Of a DNA stretch of 64,000 nucleotides, positions 43,413 to 55,483 are shown piece by piece. A model generated the notes under the pieces. It was not told where the DNA came from and made no database searches. It saw only the letters and a list, made by a program, of their open reading frames with translations. The position numbers were made by a program, and so were the translations under genes. Every line of letters starts with the position of its first letter. Positions within the stretch are counted from its first letter, which is position 1. This DNA is from Dermanyssus gallinae (lineage: Eukaryota > Arthropoda > Arachnida > Mesostigmata > Dermanyssidae): NCBI GenBank assembly GCA_003439945.1, contig QVRM01002810.1:61001-125000 (forward strand). The letters run 5' to 3'.

Positions 43413-43890
43413 CAAAGTCGTTGCTTCGTTGTACGCGTCACGTACGTCCTGGCCTTCCAGGCAGTTCAGGTATAGGACAGACGCGCTCGCATATGCGCTG
43501 TGTGCTGTAACTGCACTGCACGTCCTTGATTGACGCACTAGGTTGCCGCTGACGGGTGGCTCGAAGCAGGATCGCGTGCGCCGCCAATATGGCTAGCTGG
43601 GAGACAGGCTCGCCGGCTGCTCGGCTCATGTCAAACAACGTGTCCAATCCGCGTCGCGGCAATGACGATGACGACGACGCCGATCGACAAACAGATACAT
43701 ACGTACAGCAGGCAGACTTGGCGGCCACTGAGCGATTCGAACGCTGACAGAATGACGACGGTGATGAGCAAACGGACGGATGATGTAACAGCGGTAGCAG
43801 CAGCAGCATCATCTGCTTGCCGATCACCCTTCTGTCATCATCATCATCGCGCAACAAGCGTAAAGACCGCAGAAAAGAGCGAAACATATA

Positions 43891-43894
<4 letters not shown>

Positions 43895-43922
<28 letters not shown>

Positions 43923-43945
43923 ATCAGGTTATGGCGTCAACATAA

Positions 43946-43978
<33 letters not shown>

Positions 43979-44003
43979 ATCAGGTTATGGCGTCAACATA
44001 ATA
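43895..44003. repeat. compound duplication: TA tract plus a 26-bp unit, twice
   Basis: The unit ATAATCAGGTTATGGCGTCA followed by ACATAA occurs at about 43920 and again at about 43978, each directly after a (TA)n run of similar length. The two-part module was duplicated as a whole (period about 58 bp). Confidence 0.9.
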
Positions 44004-44209
44004 TAATGATTGTATTGGTGGTCGCGTTCCATAGTAGAGGTGGTTGTGTTTTGATAAGCAAAAGATAGTATCAAATGTAATAATAACAATAATAATAACA
44101 ACTAATATACCAGTGTCAAAAAACAGGAGCAAGTAGTATATTCCGATTGGCAACCAGTACACTAACTATAATAATGGTGTCTGTTAGTCGAAACTGTGGA
44201 CGCCGTCGA

Positions 44210-44478
44210 CAACAATAACAACTGTATTAGAATAACAACTACAGCGAGAGAAACAACAACAACAACGATAAAAAGCATAGGCAACAATGGTACTAAGTTG
44301 AAAATACCAATACTGACACCAACAAAAACATAGAACAATAACGACAACAACCGCAACAACAACAACAACGACAACAATCGCAACAACAACAACGACAACA
44401 ATAACGACAACAACAACAATCGCAACAACAACAACGACAACAATAACGACAAGAACAACAACAACCGCAATAATGCCA
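44210..44478. repeat. (AAC)n/(CAA)n microsatellite, interrupted
   Basis: About 270 bp of AAC, GAC and AAT triplets. Confidence 0.9.
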
Positions 44479-44519
44479 ACATCAAATACGGCAATAGCTG
44501 ACGACAACATTAACTACGA

Positions 44520-45580
44520 CGGTGACAACGACGATTGCGCCATGTCAAGGTAAAGGCAAAAAACTACAAAGTGTTTCTACTTGCTGCTGCCGTCGTCAGA
44601 ACTGTAGTGATGATTCTTATGATGGATTGGATCGAATGGCGGCCCGTATTTGGAGATGTAGGAGGTTGCAGCATCACGAAGTGGCAACTGGCAGACCAAT
44701 CGGCGTGCAGTCAGAGGCGGGAGATTGAGTAGCCAGCCATCTGTCATTGAGCGGGGGCGGTGACGGAGCGCGTGTTGATCTCTCTTCTGTTAAGAGACCT
44801 GCTGATCAACAGGCCAATGGTACTAACACAGCAAACCGTGGCAGCTGCCCGAAGGCAGTCGGCGACAGATTTATTCCTTCAGTCACAGCTTGTCGACCGT
44901 CTGTCAAGATGATGATGACGACGATGATTGACTCAGCTGGGTTAGGCGAGCGCAACCGGGTAGCAAGGTGGAAGGTGTTTGGGGGGGGGGGCAAGCGGCC
45001 CAAGCAGGTCGATATCTGTTTTTCCCGCTTACTGTAGTTGCCCCCTCATCGTCGCTGTGTTGTTTTCGTCGTCGTCGGCCTTCTCATGGCAGGGTTGCGA
45101 TTGCGGGGTTGTCCAAAACCTCAAGGTTGGGACGGGGCTCTTGTGCCCGGGAAATGGAAGGGCTGTTCCTGTTTCTAGCTCTTGTCGTTGAATTTGTTAC
45201 CGCCGCTGCCGCCGTCGCTGGCTTCGTTGACTTGTAGGGAAGCCGTTGCACTTGCGGCTTTTGATGGACCTTTCCACAAGCTGGCTGTTGCTCTGGCTGT
45301 CTAGCCTGCAACTACCTGGCGAAGTCTGCCGGCAGACGAACCGACCGGCCCAGCAATCGTTGCCTTGCCTCGCCCGAAATAAAGACGCCTCTTGTCTGCG
45401 CAGCGCTTACGGCAGCATGGCCACTGCCACCACCAACATCATCACATCACAATCTCTACCGCTGCCGTCGCAATTCAAAGTATTATTGCTGGCCCATCGC
45501 TTTGCTGGGAAAAGCTGACGATGTGCGCGAGTGGGAAACCCTGCAATGGGGATGCAGGGGCTGAGATGAGAACAAACCAC
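44520..45580. other. moderately GC-rich DNA without a recognised gene
   Basis: Several overlapping frames of 65-96 codons, no motif. A run of G lies near 44980-44990. Confidence 0.35.
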
Positions 45581-45582
45581 CA

Positions 45583-45760
45583 ACGTTGTTGTTGTCGTCC
45601 AGCTAGCTTTCAAACGATTGTTTCTCGTTGTTGTAGTTTTGACGATTATTGTTACTGTGACTGTTACTGTTGCTATTGTTGCTGGTCTTGTAGTTTTGAC
45701 GATTTTTGTTGCTGCGACGGTTGTTGTTACTGTCTCTATTATTATTATCACCGGCTCGCC
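45583..45760. repeat. (GTT)n/(ACT)n degenerate trinucleotide repeats
   Basis: Two similar phrases (TGTTGTAGTTTTGACGATT and CTTGTAGTTTTGACGATTTT) lie about 60 bases apart within GTT/TAC triplets. Confidence 0.75.
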
Positions 45761-45769
45761 GCATTTTTA

Positions 45770-47559
45770 CCTCATTGACCAACTACACACCCCACGCCAA
45801 TAGAAATACTCGTGACGGTTCGGGATGGCTTTTCATTCTCCTTCGTAGTGGTTTCCGGCGATACCAGAGACACAACCAACACTGGCAGCTCCAGTGATTA
45901 GTTTAGGACTCTTAAACCCGGTTGACTCGTATCACGTCCATGCCCCGGGCTGCGGGTTGCGGGGAAACCATGAAAACGGTATATCTGCCTTCACTCTTGT
46001 AGCTCGTGCCAGCTTCGCCAGCAAGCGTGGCGCGCCCAGATAGAGGGGGCCACAGTAACTGGTTATTCAGCCACCTGCTCACTTAGTCATGGTGGCCTGC
46101 CACGATCATGGGCGCCAACAACAACAGATCGCGACAAGGTGCTGTCTGAACAGTGACAAGCTGTAAAGTCATTGCCGCAACAAAACAAAGATGGCCACAA
46201 CCCTGTATCCAGCGTTGCGCGTCCTCCCTGCACGGGTTGTGCAGGACGGATGAAGGTATGTGGCTTACGAGTTCCTGAATCGCTCTAATTGGCCGCCCCT
46301 CCAAGCGACACGTCGAACACTCGCAGGACCTCACTGATGTCTTCATAAACTGAATGTCACGTAAGTGCGCCCGACGTGAATCAGCAAGTGACTTCGGGAG
46401 CCAACAAAGCTCCAGTTAGAGATAGTTATGGAGTCTGCCGAAACCCCCTGTCAGGCACGAGAGAGATAGGAAGGATCAAGAGAGGGAGAGGGAGAGAGAT
46501 AAAAGAAAAGCTGCATCATGAACTGCGGCCCCATCGGCAGCGGCAGCAGCAGCACAAAAATGAATATCACCTTACCATGAAGCACGACCATAACCGCAGA
46601 TGAAGCAACCACCATTCAGCGCCAGCAATCACCAGCGGTAAATACAATAAACTCACACGAGCACATGAAGTGAAACAACAACTAGTAAGTAGCACTAACC
46701 AGCCATGTTAACAGAAGCAGCAGATACTACCCACTACTGACTCTCTGCCAACATTTAACGTTTGCGAAATGGATCGAACGCTGATTAGATCATCAGCAGA
46801 ACCATCCTTAGCATCATCAACATCGTCGTTCAATTGTCAGTGACGGGGGTGTGGTTTTCATCCCTGGGGGTAAGGCGCTTGTCTATTGCACGTCCTCCAA
46901 ACTCACGAAACCAGTAGAACGACAACATGGAAGCCGGAGCTCTATACGGTCACCCATAGTAGCGTTTTTCTGTCAATCGCAGCAAGTTATATATATATAT
47001 ATATAAACATATGTGTGTGCGAATTTTGCCCAATGATCTCTCGTGTTGCTCGCTCGGGATAGCATACGTGTACTTGGACGCATATGCCTACTGGCAATTG
47101 GTCATCGCAGCACAGGGCAAAACTGTAGTTGCTGTAGAGCACCCTATAATTAGCATACAGCCAATCAAGTTACGTAGTAAGTACGCATGCATCTGACCAT
47201 ATATACCTAAAGTTGTACACACGTTCATACGCGTTAAAAAAAAGCGAATATTAGCAACAATGGGCACAATCTGTACCAACACAACACATAACTATAACGA
47301 GAATGTAGATACTAACAACAGCAACAATGGCAACCAAGAGCCGAGGTAACAGGAGATATACTAACAATAACAAACATCACAAGGCAGCCCTTATTGCAGC
47401 AAGACAACAACCGCACAGAAACAGCAGAAAAACAACAACAACAACAACAACGACAAGAATAAGAAGCAGGATAGTATCGCCAGTCAATCAGCCAATCAGC
47501 GATAAATCACGGTGGCCCGGTTCATCATCATTCGATGATTGCATGGAATCCATGCGAGC
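45770..47559. other. non-coding, nothing recognised
   Basis: It contains a short TA tract (46987-47005) and AAC repeats (47425-47455). Open frames at 46083-46346 (minus) and 46376-46603 (plus) lack motifs. Confidence 0.35.
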
Positions 47560-47728
47560 AAGGCGCGCTCTTCACAGTCGCCGGAGGAGACACTAGATAG
47601 GTGCGCGGGTTCGAGCCCCACCGTTGCACATTTGCATTTATGGGGGTTCGTCTATGAAGCAATGCAACGAAAAGCAGTCCCATGAACGTTAAATCTTGGT
47701 TGAGGGTTAGCCCGAAAACGTTACTTTT
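47560..47728 (+). mobile_element. SINE family 1, copy 4 (5' diverged)
   Basis: Clear from GCCGGAGGAGACAC through GGGTTCGAGCCCC (B-box), CATTTGCATTTATGGGGG and AACGTTAAATCTTGG to the hairpin GGTTGAGGGTTAGCC. The A-box part is not recognisable. Confidence 0.85.
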
Positions 47729-47964
47729 AGGTAAATTAGCAATCTGTCGTTGTTGATGTTGTTGTTGTTGTCATATTTGTTTTATTTTTATTACTATACA
47801 TTTTGTAGTGTTGTTAGTGCGATTGTGCTTGTCGGTTTACGCTTGCTTTCCCTGTTGGTTGATTCGTTAGTTTGTCTATTTGTTTGTCGACTCGGGAAGG
47901 ATTCGAGGAGAGTCCGTGGTGTACGTCAATGAACAACGATCAAACAAACGCCGCTAGCCACTTA

Positions 47965-48085
47965 GTCGGAGCAGTCATAATAATAATAAGGAGAAGAGGA
48001 AAAAGAAAGAAAGGAATGGTACTAGTAGGAGGAATAATAATAATAATAATAATAATAAGAAGAAGAAGAAGAAGAAGACGAAAAT
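47965..48085. repeat. AAT/AGA/GAA purine-rich trinucleotide repeats
   Basis: ATAATAATAAT followed by AGAAGAAGAAG, degenerate, about 120 bp. Confidence 0.8.
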
Positions 48086-48399
48086 AATGAAACTAGTAGG
48101 AGGCGTCTGTTATTTGGCGATTTTTTCGGTTCGAACTCCTGTCCGTCTGCCCGTATGTCTGCATGTCTGCCTAGTTATCTAGTTGTTGCGGTCGCATGCC
48201 GTTCTGGTGGTTTGTATTTGTGCGTGGCCTTGTCAGCCATGGGGTGCTTCTACGGCGGCGGCGGGGGTCGTCGGAGGGGGCATGGGTCATGTTGGCCCAT
48301 GTTGAGCGAGCCGCAACTCTTTGCTGCGTTTATTCGTTTGATCGCTCGTCGCCCGCGTGTTTGCTGCGGTCATCAGCCCTCGTCGTCGGGACATCGCTG

Positions 48400-48835
48400 T
48401 GGTTGTTGTTGCTGCTGCTGGAATTTTTGCTGTCGCTGTTGTTGCTGTGGTTGCTGCTATTACGGTTGTTATTGTGACCGTTGATGCTGATGGCGTTTCT
48501 GCTATTGCTGTTATTGCTGTTACTATCTCTGTTCTTGTCTTGTTGATGTTGCTGTTTCTGCTGCCGCCAGCTAGGGTCGGTTGTTATCGGGTCGTTGTTG
48601 TTGGTGTTGAAAGTTGTTGTTGTTGCCTTTGCTTTCACGTCATTGCTGTCATTGCTATTGTTCTTTTTGCTGTTCGTTATTATTATTACTATTATTGCGC
48701 TTGTTATTCTTGATATTGCTGTTGCGAATAGTATTACTGTTGTTCTTGTTGCTGCTGTTAAAAATGTGTTGGAGCTGCTACTTTTGTTGTTGTTGCTGTA
48801 CATGTCGTCGTCGTCGTTGTTGCTGGAGCTTACAT
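48400..48835. repeat. (TTG)n/(CTG)n trinucleotide-rich block
   Basis: About 430 bp of TTG, CTG, ATT and TAT triplets. It gives long spurious Leu/Val/Cys frames on plus and Asn/Ser frames on minus. Confidence 0.8.
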
Positions 48836-48988
48836 GAGCAGCACGAGAAAGCTGTAAGCCGGGTTAATGGCATTGGCCAGGTAAACGTCGCCGCCGGACG
48901 AACAAAAAAGGGACGGCTTACTTTCCGCCGAAAGCTGGCCTCTCTCATCGAATTGGAACGACTACGATCCGTTTATGTTGGCCCGTAG

Positions 48989-51900
48989 CTGGACGGTCTA
49001 TGGAGCGGCTTGATGGTTTCTCGATCGATGATTGATGCTCTGTCCATCGGTCTGACGGTCTGTCGATCGGCCTGGCGGTCTCTCGATCGGTTTGACGGTC
49101 TATGGAGCGGCTTGATGGTTTTTGATCGATGATTGACGCTCTGTCCATCGATCTGACGGTCTGTCGATCGGTCTGACGATCTGTCGATCGGCCTGACAGT
49201 CTATGGAGCGGCTTGATGGTTTTTTGATCGGCCTGACGGTCTGTCGATCGGCCCGACGGTCTATGGAGTGGCTGGATGGTTTTTCGATCGATGATCGACG
49301 CTCTGTCGATCGATCTGACGGTCTGTCAATCGATCTGACGGCCTGTCGATCGGCCTGATGGTCTATGGAGCGGCTTGATGGTTTTTCGATCGATGGTCGA
49401 CGCTCTGTCCATCGATCGGTCTGACGGTCTGTCGATCTGCCTGACTGTCTGTCGATCAATCTAACGGTCTGTCGATCGGTCTGACGGTCTATGGAGCAGC
49501 TTGGTGGTTTTTCTATGGATCTGACGGTCTGTCGATCAGTCTGACGGTTTATGAAGCGGCTTGACGGTCTGTCGATCGGTCTGACGGTCTAAGAGACGGC
49601 TTGATGGTTTCGATTGACGGACGGTCCGTCAATCGTATATAATTTGCCAATCATCTGTGCGATGTGTGATCGCTCGGTGATTCTATCAATCGTTCGAGCG
49701 ATTTGTAATCGGTTTGTCGGCCTGTCGATCGCTTGGATGATCTGTCGATTGGTTTATTGTCTTACCGAATATTCTGTCGAATTATAGACTGATGGGATGA
49801 TCTGTCGATGGATCTGACGATATGTCTATGGATCTGACGGCCTTGCCATAGATTCGAGGGTCCGTCGATGGATCTGACGGTCCTTCTATGGATCTGACGG
49901 TCCTTCCATGGATCTGACGGTCCTTCCATGGATCTGACGGTCCTTCCATAGAACCGACGGTCCTTCCATAGATCTGACGGTCCGTCGATGGATCGGATGA
50001 TTTGTCGGTGGATTCTAATATCTATGAACGGCGATTTGGCGATCTGATTGGTAGATCTGATGGCCTGCCGACGGATCTCACAGTATGTCGATCGGTGTCA
50101 CGGCCTGCCAATAGATCCCGTGGTTAGTCAATGTGACGGTCTGTCGATGGATGTGACGGTCGGTCGATTGATCTGGCGGTCTGTCAATTGATCTGACGAT
50201 TTGTCGATGGATCTAACGATCCGTCAATAGATCTAACGATCCGTCAATAGATCTAACGATTTGTCGATGGATCTAACGATCCGTCAATGGATCTAACGAT
50301 TGGTCGATGGATCTGATGGTCTCTTAATAGATTTGAGAGTATGTCCACAGTGTGTTGGCTGATTTGAGTATGTCCACAGTGTGTTGGCTGATCAGACGGT
50401 CTCTCGATTTGTCTAACGGTATCTCGGTGAATGCGACGGTCTACCGATGGATCGGACAGTCAATCGTTGGATCTGACATTCTGTCGATGCATGTGATGAT
50501 CTGTGAATTGGTCTTATAGTCTGTTGATTCATCTGACGGTCTGTAGATCGACCTGACGGTCCCTCGATTGACCTGACGGTTGGTCGATTCATCTGACGGT
50601 CGGTCGATTGATCTGGTGGTCGGCCGATTGATCTGACGGTCTGTCGAGTGATCTGACGGTTTGCCAATAGATTTCACGGTTTGTTATTCAGTCTTGGCGG
50701 ATTTGACGGTTCCTCGATGGATTTCACGGCCTGTTTAGAGATGTCTTGATGGATTTAACGTTCTGTTCATAGATCTGAGGGTCTGTCGGTGGCTCTGGTG
50801 GTTTGTAAACAGATCTGACGTTCTGTCGACTGATCTAACGAACTGTTAATGAATCGGGCGGTTTGTCGATAGATTTCACGGTCCGTCGATAGGCTCTCGT
50901 CGACGCTCAGTCTGCAGATATTGCGGTCCGTCAATGAATGTGACGCTCTGTTGATCGATCTGATGGTTTATCAATGGATCGGACGGGTTGACCTTAAACA
51001 TCATGATTTGTCTATGGATCTGGCAATTTGTAGATGGATCTGACGGTATGACAATGGATGTGATAGTCTGCCCATTAGATGGTTTGTCCATGGATCGGAC
51101 GTTCTGTCTATGGATCTGACGGTCTGCCTATAGATCTGACTGTGTGTCAATAGATCGAACGGTCTCTTCTTAGATCTGACGGTCTGCCCATAGATCTCAA
51201 GGTCTGTCGATGGATCTGAGAGTGCATCAATGGATATGACAGTGTATGATAGAACCGACGGGCTGTTGATGGATTGGACGCTGTATCGATAGATCTGACG
51301 GTCTGCCTATGGATAAGTTGCCTATGGATTGTTTGTCGATAGATGTCAGGGTCTACATATCTGAAGATTTAGTGGAGATGACGGTGGATCTAACGATGTG
51401 TCGACGTGACGGTGCCTATACTGATGTTATGCTGTGTCCGAGGATTGCTGGCGCTCTCTCCGATGGTTTGACGGTCTGTCGATAAATCTGACGGTCTGTC
51501 GATAAATCTGACGGTGTGTCGATAGATCTGACGGTGTGTCGATAGATCTGACGTTCTCTTTGACCGTCCTTTCTTTTTGACCGTCTCCCAATGGATTCCA
51601 TGGTCTGTCCATGAATATCACGGTTCGTCGATGGATCTGAAAGTCTGTCCATGGATCTGACAGTCTGTCGCTAGATCTGACGGTCTTCCCGTGGATATGA
51701 TGACGGTCTGTCCATGGATCTAAGGGGTATAGATGGATCTGACGGTCTGCCCGTGGATCTGACGACCTATCCTAAGATCTAACGAATAGTCGGTCTGTGG
51801 ATCGATCTGACCGTTTGTCCTTCCATCTGACGGCTTGTCAGTCCGTCACTCGATTGAACTCGTCACTCGTTTGTCAGATCAAGTCGACCCACACTAGTGA

Positions 51901-53195
51901 CCTAATGTTGTTAATCGATTCGACGATCTGACAGTCGATGGTCGGATCTGACGGTCTGTCCATGGGTCTGATGGTTTGTCGATGAATCCGACGGTTTGGC
52001 GATAGAAATAACACTTTGTCCATGGATCTGACGGTCTCTCCTTGTATGGCGGACTATCTAAGGACCTGACGCCCTGGCCCTGGATCTTACGGTGGGTCGA
52101 TATATTTGACGGTCTGTCGAGATATTTGACGGTCTGTCGAGATATTTGACGGTGTGTCGATTTATTTGACGGTCTGTCAATAGATTTGGCCTTTCACTTG
52201 ATTTTAGAGTCCGCCCATGAATCTGACAGTCCTTCGATGCGAACTACGGAGTCTGCCTATAAATCTAGTGATCTAAAAATGGGATTCCGAGTCTGCGTAT
52301 AAGTCTGGTGGTCTGAAGATGGGATTCAGAGTAGATGGATCTGACGGTGTTTTGATGAATCGGCAGTATGTCGATGGTTGTAACAATTTGCTCGCGGATC
52401 TGACGGTTTGTCGATTAATTGCACAGACTCTCGGTATGTCGATAAATCGCATTTGAATTCAATGCATTTGAAAGTCTGTGCATGGATGTGACCGTCTGTA
52501 CATGAATCTGACGGTTATTCAATGAATCTAAAAACCTATCCGTGGATGTGACGGTTTGTTCATGACTGTGACGGTTTGACCATGGATGTGACGATTTGTC
52601 CATGATTGTGACGGTTTTTTCATGAATGTGACGGTTTGTCCATGAATGTGACGGTTTGTCCATGAATGCGACGATTTGTCCATGAATGTAACGGTTTATC
52701 CATGAATGTAACGATTTGTCCATGAGTGTGACGGTTTGTCCATGAATGTGACGGTTTGTCCATAAACCTGACGGTTTATCTATGAATGTAACGGTTTCTC
52801 CATTAATGTGACGGTTTGTCCATGAACGTGAAGATCTGCCAAAGGATGTGACAGTCTGTCAATGAAGATGTCGGTCTGTCGAAGGATTTGACGGTATCCA
52901 ATATTTATCGATGGATCTGACGGTTTATCGATGGCTCTGGCGGTTTGTCGATGGGCCTGACGGTTTATCGATGGAATTGGCGGTTTATCGATAGGTCTAA
53001 CGGTTTATCGATGGATCATACGGTCTATTGATGGCTCTGGCGGTGGCATCGATGGCCTGTCAATCGTTGGGATGGTGTAACAACCTGTCGGTGGTGGCAA
53101 TGCTCATGGTCTATCAATCGGTGGTGATTTGTCGATTCGTCGTGTCGGTCTGTCGTGGTTTATCTGTGGGCCTATGATGGCCTGTTAACTCGTGG
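48989..53195. repeat. minisatellite array, ~20-bp unit, about 4.2 kb
   Basis: The unit consensus is near GATCTGACGGTCTGTCGATG. The core TGACGGT-TGTC is best kept, while the CCATG/CGATG/CGATCG segment varies. About 200 units by length. Subfamilies occupy separate blocks: an 'ATGGAGCGGCTTGATGG' variant at 48998-49600; TCCTTCCATG at about 49870-49990; ATCTAACGATCCGTCAATAG at about 50210-50300; ATATTTGACGGTCTGTCGAG at about 52100-52160; GTGACGGTTTGTCCATGAAT at about 52530-52830; GGTTTATCGATGG at about 52910-53030. Because 20 is not a multiple of three, each frame cycles every 60 bases, and long minus-strand frames (such as 49100-49459) are by-products. No intact gene inside. Confidence 0.95.
50328..50391. 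repeat. recent 30-bp duplication inside the minisatellite
   Basis: GAGTATGTCCACAGTGTGTT followed by GGCTGAT occurs twice back to back and does not follow the 20-bp unit sequence. Confidence 0.85.
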
Positions 53196-53895
53196 TAGGC
53201 GATGTCGTCGCTGTCATCATCGCCGGATACCAGCTGTTATTACTGTTATTGTTGTTGTTGTTGTTGCTGCAGCAGCAGCTGTAACTGCTACAAATGACTG
53301 CAAAGAATCATGATTATGATGAAAACAACTGTGTGGGGGCGCAGGTCCGTTCGCAAGCGGTAGCAGCCCGCCGTTGTCCCGCGGTGGTGGTTTGGTATGA
53401 CCTTGCAACACTTCTTCTTACAACGAGCGAGCTGCGTTGTAATTCGTTCTGGTAGTCATAGTAGTAGTAGTAGTAACTAACAACAGTACAAGTGTAAGTG
53501 CTACTAATCGCAATAGCAGAAGCAGAACGACGAGCGAAGAGGAGAGGTAGGGAGAATAAGAGAAAAAGTAGAAGAATAGCACAGCAGCAGTAGCAGAGAG
53601 AGAGAGAGAGAGCAAGCTAAAAGGAAGACTGCCAGCCGTTATATCGCCGACGACAAAGCGATTGATCCACTGACTGATCTGATCAGATCACCACCATATC
53701 GGCTGCGATGGACAACAACGACGGCATTAGCGCAATTGGCCTCAACTGCAGCAGCAGCAGCAACAGCAGCGGCATCGGCACAGACAAAGGTAACTGCCGT
53801 GCCGTCACCGGGAGCTCCTACCCCAGTCCCGGCAAGATTTCTCGCTGTGATACTCGCTTAATATTTAGTTACATGTAATTAAATGCCTCTGCGCA

Positions 53896-53953
<58 letters not shown>

Positions 53954-54203
53954 AATGTGTGCGGCATATATGTGCATGCTAATATATATATATATATATA
54001 TATATATCTAATTTGAGTTTTTTGAAGTCATTACACTGCGGAATGCTGTTACTGATGCCTGCCGGCCAACATATGTAAATATACCGTGATGCCTCCAGCA
54101 ACACTGCGTTGTCGTCATTATCCATAGCCTGCTTCCATCGAATAAATCAGGGCCATCCATTTACCGGACGCCGTCTGGCCACATATTGAGACGTGGTCGG
54201 TAG

Positions 54204-54239
<36 letters not shown>

Positions 54240-54663
54240 GAGTTTAACCATAAGCATTGCAATGTTTAAAAATGCTTTTTTGCCTTTATCACTACTCTCT
54301 TGGTATTTATGCAAACAGAACATTTTGTCAATGCGATTGCTCTAGGTGTAGTGATACAAAGTGTAGGTGTAGTATGCAGGTGCTTTTATAGTAGTCGAAA
54401 TCCGTTCGGCCGTGTGCGTAAAGACCTGCGTGCTGGACTAAGCGTTTGCAATTGCTGCTGTAAGGCGCTTTCAGGAAACTTCAGGGATAGGTTTCGGAAA
54501 ATTTCTACGCTTGAGGATCCTTCGATCTTGACCACCATCGGACTTAAAAACAAAACAAAAATACACTTAGGCAAACAGTGTTCAAATGTTTTATAGTCAA
54601 GTACTATTGCCACTATGTGGATAATAATTATTGCTACTATTATTTTCTACTTGTTATTATAGT
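53196..54663. other. non-coding DNA with microsatellites
   Basis: TTG/CAG repeats near 53238-53275, an AGT repeat near 53458-53475, GA repeat near 53598-53612, and (TA)n at 53901-53952, 53982-54007 and 54206-54234. The frame 54300-54596 has no motif. Confidence 0.4.
53901..53952. repeat. (TA)n microsatellite
   Basis: About 52 bp of alternating T and A, with a second tract 30 bp further on. Confidence 0.95.
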
Positions 54664-54828
54664 AGAGCCTTTGGGCTGACCCTCAGGCAAGATTTAACGT
54701 CCACGGGACTGCTTTCTGCATTGCTTCATAGACGGACCCCCATAAATACAAATGTGCAACGGTGGGGCTCGAACCCGCGCACCTATGTGTATCCTCTGGT
54801 TGCGAGGCGCAGGCGAATGCACGCCACG
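54664..54828 (-). mobile_element. SINE family 1, copy 5 (5' shortened)
   Basis: On the minus strand: CGTGGCGTGCATTCGCCTGC, GGTTCGAGCCCC (B-box), CATTTGTATTTATGGGGG, GGACGTTAAATCTTG, and CCTGAGGGTCAGCCC at the 3' end. The first bases (GAGCCCGG) are missing. Both flanks are ACT/TAT-rich. Confidence 0.88.
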
Positions 54829-55000
54829 AATAGTATAGTACTACTATTACTATTAACTATGTTTATTTTTGCTAGTCTCGTCTAGTTCTGCACGTAACAT
54901 CTATATAGGCATTTAGGATCTATCAAGTAACCGAATCAACGGCAACAAATTCAAACCATTGAGTCGTTGTTTCTTCCGCTGGCCGGCCTTGTCATTGCAG

Positions 55001-55110
55001 AGAAAGAGCTCGTTGCAAAACACTTCTTGGCAAACTTTCTTCTTACTAAACTTCTGTTTCTGGCAGAAACCTCAAACGACCAAGTTTGCGTTAACTTTCC
55101 AGTTGTGCTT
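55001..55110 (+). CDS. possible internal exon of an unrecognised gene
   Basis: A good acceptor (pyrimidine-rich, ...GTCATTGCAG) and a good donor (GTGAGT at 55111) bracket 110 open bases. In one frame they read KELVAKHFLANFLLTKLL then FLAETSNDQVCVNFPVVL, a plausible protein composition. No family recognised. An open frame on the other strand (54951-55319, 122 codons) overlaps, and at most one can be real. Confidence 0.25.
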
Positions 55111-55439
55111 GTGAGTATTAAGAGACTCAGAGGCGCATGACTGGTTATGGTGTCTGTGTGCTCGGTGCTTATCATATAGGACATGGCGTAATGGGGTAGG
55201 TAGTCATCTGGTGTTTGCTCATGCGGACGCGCGATTGTCTCGAAAACAGCCGTCTCCCTCGCTGTGACGTCGCTGTCGTTTACCGACTCTGTATACCTGT
55301 GTCCGGCGTCCGGAAGCATCCTTGAGACGCCTGCTTACATTGTTAACGCTACCAACACTACCACCACCACCATCATCAAGCATTGACTGCTTCCGCTAGC
55401 GATCTAAGCAGCGCACATAATATAGCTTGCAACAGCAAG

Positions 55440-55483
<44 letters not shown>

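Noticed and set aside
43008..43475. Plus-strand 155-codon poly-Gln frame as a gene
   Set aside because: More than half is a CAA microsatellite and the rest has no motif or support.
43438..43887. Minus-strand frame with a hydrophobic stretch and PELPGRPG as the missing P450 first exon
   Set aside because: A donor-like GTACGT and matching phase exist, but about 20 residues expected between the proline hinge and exon A are absent, the hinge does not match CYP4, and the distance is 9 kb across other elements.
46083..46346. Minus-strand 87-codon frame with several Cys
   Set aside because: The Cys spacing fits no known zinc motif and no supporting splice sites were seen.
49100..49459. Minus-strand 119-codon frame rich in RSIDRPSDR as a protein gene
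   Set aside because: It is a translation of the 20-bp minisatellite; similar frames appear in other phases and fail when units change length.
48989..53195. The regular 20-bp array as a CRISPR array
   Set aside because: The repeats touch each other, are degenerate and have no unique spacers. The rest of the window is eukaryotic.
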